From NCBI GenBank assembly GCA_914767715.1, contig OU612074.1, positions 18,650,062 to 18,710,061 of the forward strand: a DNA stretch of 60,000 nucleotides, given 5' to 3'. The position numbers and the translations under genes were made by a program. This stretch comes from Membranipora membranacea. Lineage: Eukaryota; Bryozoa; Gymnolaemata; Cheilostomatida; Membraniporidae. The first letter of the stretch is position 1, and each line of letters begins with the position of its first letter. A model generated the notes under the pieces. That model did no database searches. It was not told the DNA's origin and saw nothing but the letters and a program-made list of their open reading frames with translations. Below, piece after piece: positions 25,210 through 37,000 of the stretch.

Positions 25210-25880
25210 ACTAATAAGTTTGTCCGAGCGTTACCCAGTAATTCACGGTAATGTCAAATTGGTAAATTTGTTTGGCAGTTCCAGGAAGAATTTTTCTGCC
25301 CGTAAAAAAAGTTTGTCATTTTCCGTGCAGAGACTTCTATACCAGGATGGAATATCTCCACCTAGATAAAAATTCCTTGGCTCTGATCTACTTATATTTT
25401 TCTACCCAGAAAAAGTTTTGCTCTGCTCGTGAAACCTTGCTCTCATTCTAGGCAGAAATTTTTAACTTTCAGGGGTGGAATTCATTTTCTACCTGTCGAA
25501 AATGCTTCCTTGAAAAGTTTGTTGTGCTGTTCAAGGAAGAATTTTTCTGCCCGTAATTTTTTTTCATATTCCAGGCAGAGATATCTTTACCAGAGTGGTA
25601 TAATTCCACCTTGAAAAAATCATCTGGTGGCAAATCCGACCCGGAAAGCAGAACTCTGGGTAGGAGACTGATTTACTAGAGTGTATATTTCTACATAGAT
25701 TATTAAAAACAAGGTGATATTTTCCTACCTGGAAAAATTTACTTCCCTGTGAAAAAAAATTTGTGACGTAAGTTCGTGATATGCAGATAACTTCTGCGTC
25801 ATTTCTAGGGTGGAAATTTGAAACTCTAGGTTGTAAATGCATTTGCTAGGTTGAAAATTTCCACCTAGAAAAAAATTCGC
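25210..25880. repeat. Degenerate interspersed repeats with TTTTTCTGCCCG and CACCTAGA motifs
   Basis: The phrase GGAAGAATTTTTCTGCCCGTAA occurs near 25285 and again near 25535. Variants of ATTCCAGGCAGAGATATCT and TTCCACCTAGAAAAAAT occur several times between 25330 and 25875. Spacing is irregular, so this is a diverged tandem or nested repeat. It is similar in style to the tract at 23860-24260. Confidence 0.5.
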
Positions 25881-28038
25881 TCCTGGAGTCCCAAAACTCC
25901 GGGGTTTTTCTTGTCATTTTCTGCTTTGCATAGATGCATAGTGTGGGTTGTTCAACCCTTCGGTGCGTAAAACCTCTCTGGACAATGACACTCACTTAGC
26001 TCTACATCAAAGTGCTGATTTGTTAGTGTGAGCGTAGAGCACTCTCCTCGTCCGAAGCATTCGTGATCTGGAGTCAAATCCTTCTGAGTTTGAAAAAAAG
26101 TCTATGCATTTTTGACAGATCAATCCGTTGACATGTGATTGCAAAAAAAAATGATATGCTCTGCATTCAAAACCTTTCTGGAAACACTTCAACTAAAGAA
26201 AACTGAAGAGGTTCTATCAGCAGCTGCCCAAATTTGCATCAAATTTGGGAAATTTTTCTACTTCTTCCGCATATTTATCAGGTTATAATCTCAATCGTTG
26301 CAGAAACAACATTTTTGCTACCCTTTGCTGCTTTTTGACCCATGGCAACTTTATTGATATGTTTATTTAGATCCCTGTTGTTTCTCTTCAAGTACCGATG
26401 CTCAGTTATCCAATGCAATAGGTGTGTCTCATCTCTTGGGAATTCTAAAGGGGGTACAACAACAACCCCAACTGCTGATACACTGCAGGAGTTGGCCCTA
26501 ATTCAGATGCACTTTTCGGTTACTACATATCCTTATTTACAAATTTCCACATACATATGTTGCAATACTCCTCATCTAGCCTTAAAAATTCATTCAAAAT
26601 TCTCAGAATGTGAGACTCATTGCATTGCCTTTGGATGTGTCCCATGTGCCTCGTTGATTTAAAACAGAACAAGAAAAGCCGCGTCTCGGCAACCAAGGTT
26701 AATTTTGACTTGTTATTGGTATTTTTTTCTAATTATAAGAAATTAATTTGCTCTAATCAAGAGCGGAAATGTGCGATCAATTCTACAAAACGAGATCTAC
26801 TTAAATCTCAGACCGAAATTTGTCTAATAGAAAGCCGACAGACAAAGAGATCTGCTGCACTCAAAGAACTGTACATACATCATCAAACTTTGGTATCAAA
26901 ACATTAAGTTTTATTTAAATTTCGTCTCAGTCTGAGGAGATTTTTCTATTTCAAGTTAAGAAAACACAAATTAAAATCCGCAGATCTATAATTAGCCAAT
27001 TTGTTGAGTGTTTTGAAGATTAACAACCAGCCGCTAGCTGCGTCATCACTGTGCTAAGCAAACGATTCCTCTATATCTCTCTGCAAATATTTACTTTGAA
27101 GATCAGAATGGACTACATTTTGTTTTGATACATCGCATTAGTTTTTGTAACCTTTTTCTGATCAGCAGTGTAATTTTATCAACTGTGTGGGGCGTAATTG
27201 TATATTGTACACCACTGTTGTGAAGCAGGAGCGTAATCTAAACTGCTCAGACCCCTCAACAAGAATTAGGAACTATTCAATAACCTTCTGACGTAGAGGG
27301 AATTTGTAGGCTTGAATGCTGTTGAAATGTGGACAAAATATATATTTTTTCAATATCATAAACTGCATGCACATTAAAGTGAATTTTCGTAAGATAAAGC
27401 GGAGGGGAGGGGGAGTTGAGTCGACACCCCTGCATGCTTTATCTAAGGTGTTAATTTATCATATCCTACATTATATTTACAATTATACTGGCGGGTGAGA
27501 CCATGCTCTATCATAGATCTAAAAATAAACAAAGCTTGACAATATGCTAATCCTGATGAATCCACCATGTGGACAGCGCATGTAAACTGTCGATCAATAA
27601 TATATATATTACAATGTAAAGGTTATAGGATATGAAGACACACATCCTAGATGAAAACTGCACAATCCTATAGTTGTATTGATCATAGATGTGTTACCCC
27701 TCTATAGTAAATCTAATATACTATTATATTCCTCAAACACAACAGGAAGTTATACTTGGTACTTGGTACTTGGTAGTTTCAAAATGGATTGAAAACATTT
27801 GTATTGAAGACTGATGATTACATATTTGTAGTGTTTTTTACACTTTTCACTTTCCCTGGTCATATCCAATAGCCTGAATACAGGTAGTGTTTTTTGAAAA
27901 AATACAACATATCAAAACAAAAGTAAGAGAGTTAAAAAGTTACAAATTTTAAATAAAAAAATATTTTTCATATCAAGAAATGTAAGGTATATAAGATAAA
28001 CATTTATATCATGATACTATAAAAGATTGGACCAACCA

Positions 28039-31000
28039 TCAGGCGAACACAGGGTGAACGCAATGTTTTGTCGTTCCAAATTGTGATTTGCAGCACAAAT
28101 CAAATACACCTGGACAGTCCTTGTCACTACTACAGACCGGCTCAAGGTCATCTGAAGGTAACCACTCGTTACTGCGAGGACATATTCTCCATACGCCACC
28201 CCAGAAGTTTTCAATTGTCCGTCTCGTTGTAGTAGCTGGGGGCTGCGCTGTGTCTCTGACTCGAGAATAAACTGGACTGCTATCTATAATTTATATAATA
28301 CATCTATATATATATATATATATATATTATATAAAATATTACATGATATATATGAATCTATATTATACATGTTATAATGCGCATCTTTAACTCCAATGAC
28401 ATACTGCAACTCTGAATTTTTGCACTATGTTTCCCACGCTACTGATGGAAATTTAAAGAAATAATCAAGTATTTAATGATGAACATGCGGTAACTGGAGC
28501 TCACAATCTAAAAAGCGTTCAAACTCATATTATCCTAGAACTTGTTACACCCCTGGTTTATCTGGCATTGCCTTTACCTCTAAATTTCTCTGCAGACATT
28601 CAAGCCTTGCACTTTGACTCGGTAATGCCATTCAAGGTGTTTAGTAAGGAAGCAAAAAGGGTGGAGGTCTTAGCATATCGGGGGTGCTAGTTTTTTTTTT
28701 GCCACATTGGAGGGGGGTTGTGTCGACACACTTTGGTGTTTGTCGGTGAGGAGAGAGAAAGCAAAGAGTCCTTTCCTTGTTACATCCTTTGGGAGGTCAG
28801 TCAATAATACTCAAATCGAGCCTCTCAATAATCATGAAAATTACCAACAATGATTATGAAACCAATAATCTGAATCTTATCAAATATTGAAAAAAGGAAA
28901 GCAGGCCTCTGATTAACACGCTTCATTATGAATAAATAGGGCCGTACATAATAAAAATCCTCAGGGGAGACAAAAACTCCTTGAGGACGCAAACTAATAC
29001 CAGGCGGAGTGTGGGGCAAAGTCACGACCCCTAAATATGAATCCCACAATGTCATAAATAAGCTAATTCTGAAATGATTTTTAAATACTGCTTTAGGTCA
29101 TTTTATTTAGCATCCTCGGGGAGGCAGTGCCTCCTTGCCTCCCCTAGCAATACGGCCATGGTCAAAAGGTCACCTCCCAACGGCTGATTAAATTCCGCCC
29201 AGTAGCGTTGACATGACTTAGAAGGATTAGTGTTTGTAAAAGTATGTATGAGCAGTGAACTCAAGATATCAATTATTTATCATTTGACAGGGGCTTTATA
29301 GCTGAAGCTTCTGACGCTGCATGCAAATCGTTGAATGAATTTGGATATTTTTACCAGTTTGTTCCTTCAAATAGGTAACTATATACATCAATTGAGGAAA
29401 TGTCCTTGGAACAATCTCTATTTTAACTCCGAGTGAATGCAGCGGCTTTTCATTGTAAACAGCTTCCAAAATTCCTACAGCAACAAATTCTTACTCAGGA
29501 TTCACCAATATGTTGTACGAAAATGATGTGTGACTGTCAGGAAGACGTTAGACTTTGTCGCTTAAATAGGAAAGAGTAGACAATTCCAGAAGACAGAAAA
29601 ATTAATTTTGGAAAAAACTTGTCTTGCAATTCATTGTGATTCTAGTACTTACAGCATATAGACACAGGGCAGCCTCCACTGGTACGGAAGCCATATCTGC
29701 AGAACTTAGTGCTGTCAAACTCCCGACAAAACGCTAAAAATGATAAATAAATGATAATGAGACAAAACACATACTTAAATTTGTGAAATGATCGACGCTA
29801 GTGTTCGCTCTCGTAAGTTTGACGCCAAGAGAATAATTATCTTCCATGCGCTCAATTACGTGACGCCATTGGGAATGATGTCATCCTTCCTGATATCAGA
29901 ATTACGTCACGTCACATGGATTTATTGTGGGTTGTCATCTTCCTAATAACCACATGCCTGCTAGTGTCACTCGGCCAGGCTATAGATGTACATTGTGGGA
30001 TGGAATGATTCTGTCAGTAATAGCATTTTTAAGATAGATATTTATTAAAATAAGAACGGATGATTTTCTCTACCCTATAACGCGCACAAATCTATTCGTA
30101 AGTTCACTACTATGCATTAAAACTGCATCTCAATCGCTGAGAAATTGCGTAAAAAATCCTTATAATGCATAAAATATATTAAAGCCATATAATTTTTTCT
30201 TGACTGGCGACTTCTATTTTGTAATTTCCCCCCTAAAACCATCAACAATCTACCTACATCCTTATATGAAAATGCGACACACCCATAAGAGTTACAGCTG
30301 AGATACAATTTGCTCCATTTGGGCTGCATTCTGAGTGCCCCACATTCTACTGGTAAGCCAATTCGTGGGCGGCTCGAGGGGGAGAAACTCCAAATAGAAA
30401 TACAGGCAAAACAGATCAACTCGATGTACATACAGCATGCTGATGTCTATCACACTGACATCGAGACTACACTATTGTCATGCTTATCTCTGATCGTTTG
30501 AGTCAATTTAATACAAGCACCCAAAGTGTACCCGCCACCAGTTAGAAAAATTGAACTCGGGTCGTCACACCAAATTCCTTGTGATGGTACTCATGCTAAC
30601 TGAATTAGTTCAATCTCTATCGATCAGAGATACACATGATAATAGTGTATAGTCCCGATGTCTGTTGTAGTTATGATAATTAGATAGTTACCACACTGGC
30701 AGCACCCTGCACCACAGCACACCTCCTCTTTGTATCCCCAGGGACAGCTGAATGGAGTTATCCCCTCCTGGCCTCCTGATAGCGCTAGCTGTGTACAGTT
30801 CATACATGGTACCTCTGTAAATACATATCAGTTATGAGATAAGATGTCTTACCAACCACATACCAATTAAATTGTAATGACGACACAGCAAAAATATCAG
30901 TTGCCTTTGAGCACGGCTTCAATTATTACTGCTCCGGGTTACACTTGGGGCAACAACAAAACCCAGCACCTGACTGTAACAGATCTAAAATGTGTGGGCC

Positions 31001-34000
31001 TTCAACAATTTCATGCCAAAGATCCTGAATTATACATAAAATACCAATAGGAAAATGTGGCCACGGTTACTGTTGTGACCATGTAAGGTGATGAAGTACT
31101 ATTTCAGCTATCTTTGAAACCCTTTTTCAGACTTAAATGTTGAATTCTAGCGAAGAAATAGATTGGTAGGCTAGTTGGTGCACCCACATATTTAGTATCT
31201 TATCCCGCAGTGATGTATATCGAAGCCAATACCGGCAACCACCATATTACACAGAAAGCAATGGGGAAATACAAAGATATTACTGCTGTAAATTTGTGTG
31301 ACGCCTTTTCCTATTTTCATAAAGATGTAATACACCTCTGGCAGCACTCGATATACTTTTAAATATATCAGCAGTTTACTGTACTTACGGCATTTATTTT
31401 CTGGACAGCCTCTAGAGCCGAGTTCAAATCCGAGAACACACTGCAGAGTCTCATCTATATCAGGGCATCCAGCTGTAATAACAAATCATACAAACACATG
31501 TATGATATTCTGGAGCTGATTCAGTTCCAGAATTTAGTTTTATAGCAACTATCACTGGGAGCAACCGAAAATCTGCGTTTTGTAACAATGTCACAAAATT
31601 CAGATTGGATGGATGGATGGATATTACAATGAGCTGACAAACAAGCTGTGAGGTTCTGTGTAGACACTGGCACTGGTAAAAGCCAAAAGCATAGAAAAAT
31701 CAGGTCTCTGTGGTAGGATGTGGGTTGCTCAATATAAAAGCAAAAATCTGACCAAATAATCTGCCGGTAAAAATGTGACGGAAATCAGGAGTGTAAATGT
31801 CAGCTCACTCTTAAATTTGGCTAGCTGAGGTACGTATCAATTCAAGAGAGTGAGTAAATGGTAGTTTGCTTGAAATTTAGTGTGCGAAAAGAAAGGCAAA
31901 TTTCTTCACACAAACTCCTCCCTCTAGGCCAGAAGCAGCCTAGCTCTAAGTGCTCTAAAAAAAAATGGCACGGACAATTTTTGATGGCAGGAAAAAAACA
32001 AGTGTTTCTAGGGTAAAAAAGTGTGCTGAATCCAAAAATGAGGGTGTACCCGGTTGTAGCGGTCATCGTCAGCGGCAGCGTGGCAGTATATGGCAGCATA
32101 TCACAAATTTTCAATAAATCGCATTTAGTTAGTAAAGATTGTAGTGTTTGTTACAGCCAACAGAGAACAAGAATATATCTGTTTCTAGGGTAAAAAAGTG
32201 TGCTGAATCCAATAATGAGGGTGTACCCGGTTGTATTGGTCATTGTCAGCGGCAGCGCGGCAGCATATGCCACATCTTTTACAAATTCTCATTTAGTTAG
32301 TTAAAATTGTAGTGTTTGATACAGTCAACGGTCAACAGAGAACAAGAATAATATGTTTCTAGAGTAAAAAAGTGTGCTGAATCCAAAAATGAGGGTGTAC
32401 CCGGTTGTAGCGGTCATCGTCAGCGGCAGCGTGGCAGTATATGGCAGCATATCACAAATTTTCAATAAATCGCATTTAGTTAGTAAAGATTGTAGTGTTT
32501 GTTACAGCCAACAGAGAACAAGAATATATCTGTTTCTAGGGTAAAAAAGTGTGCTGAATCCAAAAATGAGGGTTTACCCGGTTGTATTGGTCATTGTCAG
32601 CGGCAGCGCGGCAGCATATGCCACATCTTTTACAAATTCTCATTTAGTTAGTTAAAATTGTAGTGTTTGATACAGTCAACGGTCAACAGAGAACAAGAAT
32701 AATATGTTTCTAAAGTAAAAAAGTGTGCTGAATCCAAAAATGAGGGTGTACCTGGTTGTAGGGGTCATCATCAGCGGCAGCGTGGCAGTATATGGCAGCA
32801 TGTCCCAAAATTTTCAACCAAGCGCTTTTAGTTAGTGAATATTTTAGTGTTTGATACAGCCAACAGAGAACAAGAATACATATGTTTCTAGGGTAAAAAA
32901 GGGTGCTGAATTCAGAAATGAGGGTGTACCCAGTTGTATCAGTCATTGTCAGCGGCAGCGTGGGAGCAAATCCGACTTTTTTTTACAAATTCGCTTCTAC
33001 TTAGTGAAAATTGTGGCATTTGATACAGTCAACGGTCAACAGAGAACAAGATTAATATGTTTCTAATGTAAAAAAGTGTGCTGAATCCAAAAATGAGGGT
33101 GTACCTGGTTGTAGGGGTCATCATCAGCGGCAGCGTGGCAGTATATGGCAGCATGTCCCAAAATTTTCAACCAAGCGCTTTTAGTTAGTGAATATTTTAT
33201 TGTTTGATACAGCCAACAGAGAACAAGAATATATATGTTTCTAGGGTAAAAAAGGGTGCTGAATTCAAAAATGAGGGTGTACCCAGTTGTATCAGTCATT
33301 GTCAGCGGCAGCGTGGGAGCAAATCCGACTTTTTTAAAAAAAATTCACTTCTACTAAGTGAAAATTGTGGCATTTGATACAGTCAACGGTCAACAGAGAA
33401 CAAGATTAATATGCTTCTAGTGTAAAAAAGTGTGCTGAATCCAAAAATGAGGGTGTTCCCGGTTATAGTGGTCATCATCAGCGGCAGCGTGGCAGTATAT
33501 GGCAGCATGTCCCAAAATTTTCAACCAAGCGCTTTTAGTTAGTGAATATTTTAGTGTTTGATACAGCCAACAGAGAACAAGAATACATATGTTTCTAGGG
33601 TAAAAAAGGGTGCTGAATTCAGAAATGAGGGTGTACCCAGTTGTATCAGTCATTGTCAGCGGCAGCGTGGGAGCAAATCCGACTTTTTTTTACAAATTCG
33701 CTTCTACTTAGTGAAAATTGTGGCATTTGATACAGTCAACGGTCAACAGAGAACAAGATTAATATGTTTCTAATGTAAAAAAGTGTGCTGAATCCAAAAA
33801 TGAGGGTGTACCTGGTTGTAGGGGTCATCATCAGCGGCAGCGTGGCAGTATATGGCAGCATGTCCCAAAATTTTCAACCAAGCGCTTTTAGTTAGTGAAT
33901 ATTTTATTGTTTGATACAGCCAACAGAGAACAAGAATATATATGTTTCTAGGGTAAAAAAGGGTGCTGAATTCAAAAATGAGGGTGTACCCAGTTGTATC

Positions 34001-37000
34001 AGTCATTGTCAGCGGCAGCGTGGGAGCAAATCCGACTTTTTTAAAAAAAATTCACTTGTGGCATTTGATACAGTCAACGGTCAACAGAGAACAAGATTAA
34101 TATGCTTCTAGTGTAAAAAAGTGTGCTGAATCCAAAAATGAGGGTGTTCCCGGTTATAGTGGTCATCATCAGCGGCAGCGTGGCAGTATACGACAGCATA
34201 TCCCAAATTATTCAATAAAGAGCTTTAAGTTAGTGAAGATTTTAGTGTTCGATACAGCCAACAGGGAACAAGAATATATATGTTTCTAGGGTAAAAAAGG
34301 GTGCTGAATTCAGAAATGAGGGTGTACCCAGTTGTATCAGTCATTGTCAGCGGCAGCGTGGGAGCAAATCCGACTTTTTTTTACAAATTCGCTTCTACTT
34401 AGTGAAAATTGTGGCATTTGATACAGTCAACGGTCAACAGAGAACAAGATTAATATGTTTCTAGTGTAAAAAAGTGTGCTGAATCCAAAAATGAGGGTGT
34501 ACCTGGTTGTAGGGGTCATCATCAGCGGCAGCGTGGCAGTATATGGCAGCATGTCCCAAAATTTTCAACCAAGCGCTTTTAGTTAGTGAATATTTTATTG
34601 TTTGATACAGCCAACAGAGAACAAGAATATATATGTTTCTAGGGTAAAAAAGGGTGCTGAATTCAAAAATGAGGGTGTACCCAGTTGTATCAGTCATTGT
34701 CAGCGGCAGCGTGGGAGCAAATCCGACTTTTTTTTAAAAAATTCACTTCTACTAAGTGAAAATTGTGGCATTTGATACAGTCAACGGTCAACAGAGAACA
34801 AGATTAATATGCTTCTAGTGTAAAAAAGTGTGCTGAATCCAAAAATGAGGGTGTTCCCGGTTATAGTGGTCATCATCAGCGGCAGCGTGGCAGTATACGA
34901 CAGCATATCCCAAATTATTCAATAAAGAGCTTTAAGTTAGTGAAGATTTTAGTGTTCGATACAGCCAACAGAGAACGAGAATATAAATGTTTCTAGGGTA
35001 AAAAAGGGTGCTGAATTAACAAATAAGGGTGTACCCGGTTGTATCAGTCATTGTCAGCGGCAGCATCTCACAAATTTTTCACAAAATCACTTTTAGTGAG
35101 TGAAAATTGTAGTATTTTTTGTTACAGTCAACAAGCACTTTTATTATTTGGTCACTCATTTTCCTCATCCTCATCATCCTCATCTCCGCCAGCCTCCTCC
35201 TCCTCCTCATCAAGACTGTTCTCTCTGAAAGCTGTATTTGCAGCTTGCTTCAAAGCAAGTGCTGTTTCGAGCCTAATAATTGAGTCATAGCTGCAAGAAT
35301 GACCAAATCCATGAATAAGTTTGGCTAGCAATTTAGACCCAGTCATATGCCTCACTGTTAGGCCGATGGCTAAAGACTTAGGAGTAACAGCAGCACCTTT
35401 GGAGCTTAGCTGTACAATGTCTTGGGCTGAGCTGAGAATTTTTAGGCGAACAGAGGCGTCCAAATTATAGGTGTTCCAGTCACAGACCACATCAGCATGA
35501 CCTGTCGTCATAGCTAGAAAATTAAATAGTGGTGGCGGAACAAATTCGACACAGGCCTCAGCGTTAAGGTTGTCTGCAGTAGGTGGCCAGGGGATCTCGA
35601 CTTTTTTGGTTTGATCTATATACAAACGGAGTGAAATTGCTGCCTGATTGAGTTGATATTGATTGGATTGGGTTACACTATTGAAAGGGATTTCCTCATC
35701 ACATGAGCTGGCAGTGTCGACCTCGCTCAAGAGGCTGGATGTGTTTGTGAGTACTGATGTATCAGTCACTAAATCAGTCAAAACTGCATTGCTGCTCGTC
35801 ACTGTATCACCATGAGAGGGATCAGAGGCTTGATGAAAACTAAGGCGGCCTTTAAACTCTCTCTTCAGGCGGTAGACAAAAGCTTTTCGGCTGTAAAAAG
35901 ATGATATTTTTGTCTTAAAGCACAATACATGTTAGTCAGAGGAAGAAAAAGATTTTGACATAACTTTTCATATTTTTTTAATTAATCCTAATCTAACAAG
36001 GCCAAAGTTTGATCAATGCATTTGAGTGTTCTCAAAACCGCAGGTTGATAATGCTTGCACAATGCAACTTCAACCTGGGAACCCCAGTCTCGCAAGATTT
36101 TATCGCCCTGATCTCACTGGGAATTCCAGGAAATTGCATTGTGGGATACTAGTATATATAAATATATATCATAGTCTTACCTGGTCTCATCTTCTCTGTT
36201 ATCTCTACGTATTTTATTATATAAGCCAAGTAAATCAGATACAGTGTAAGAACCCTTCTCGCGCTCTATCTTTGAGCTAACCAGGGCCTCAAGTTTTCGC
36301 CATGATGCAGATCTCACAAAGCGAGCTTTTGATTTAGATCTAAAACAATTGGTATAACAATTTTACAGCACTTCATATGAACTCATCTCTACGCCCAAGT
36401 GAACTTGTTAACAATTTTCAAAGAGGGACAGCATAGGAATGTAACACACATAATGTTGAGCCAGACAAATGACAATGATAAGTGGCAAACAGATTTTATA
36501 GTTTTTACCTGAGCTGGTTCGTAACAGTTGCGATATAATTCTTGTGGCATGCACGATGATATCTCATTTCACGGGCAACAGGATCTCCTAACTGAAAACT
36601 TGACAACAGCTTTGTGTCATTCTTGGCTTCTGCGGCAGGAAGTAAACCCCCTAAATAGAAGGATAATATTTTTGAAAGCTGGCTCTCTCAATGATATATC
36701 ATTCGTCTCCAGATAGTTATGATTGATGCAGCTTAGATCATACAACACATGTAATTGAAAAAGTTCCCTCAATTAATCAACAATTCAACCCTACAGAGTC
36801 TGCAGAAGGCAGAATAAAACCTGAGATTATGATGTAGCAGTTTATTGTACTTACCAGCATCTAAAGTCTCAGCTCTAGAGGTCGGTAGTTTCTTGCGGTT
36901 TTTGTACTACTCCTTATTACATATGACACAGGTAGAAGAGAATGTCTGAGGTTTACTAGTGCTCGGTTCTGAAGACCTGAGTTTCTTTGGGCTCTGCAAA

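Larger units (their letters stand above)
22016..28038. other. 6-kb gene-free stretch
   Basis: I see no spliced gene. The upstream region of the insulin-like gene should lie in the first kilobase, but no TATA or other core element could be fixed. Contents recognised are a tRNA-derived SINE (22895-23212) and two degenerate repeat tracts (23860-24260 and 25210-25880). The remaining open frames are short and unlike known families. Confidence 0.55.

Noticed and set aside
26020-26095. tRNA-like stretch (GTAGAGCACTC … GGAGTCAAATCC)
   Set aside because: It has hints of A and B boxes, but the B box lacks the conserved GTTC core and no cloverleaf stems pair. At most a very old relic.
32710-34697. Repeated ~78-codon minus-strand and ~71-codon plus-strand open frames
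   Set aside because: They are the same satellite unit read repeatedly and differ only where the units differ. There is no splice or start context, and frames exist on both strands at once.
32004-35130. CRISPR-like regular spacing
   Set aside because: Whole ~176-bp units repeat with no unique spacers, in a eukaryotic intron. This is satellite DNA.
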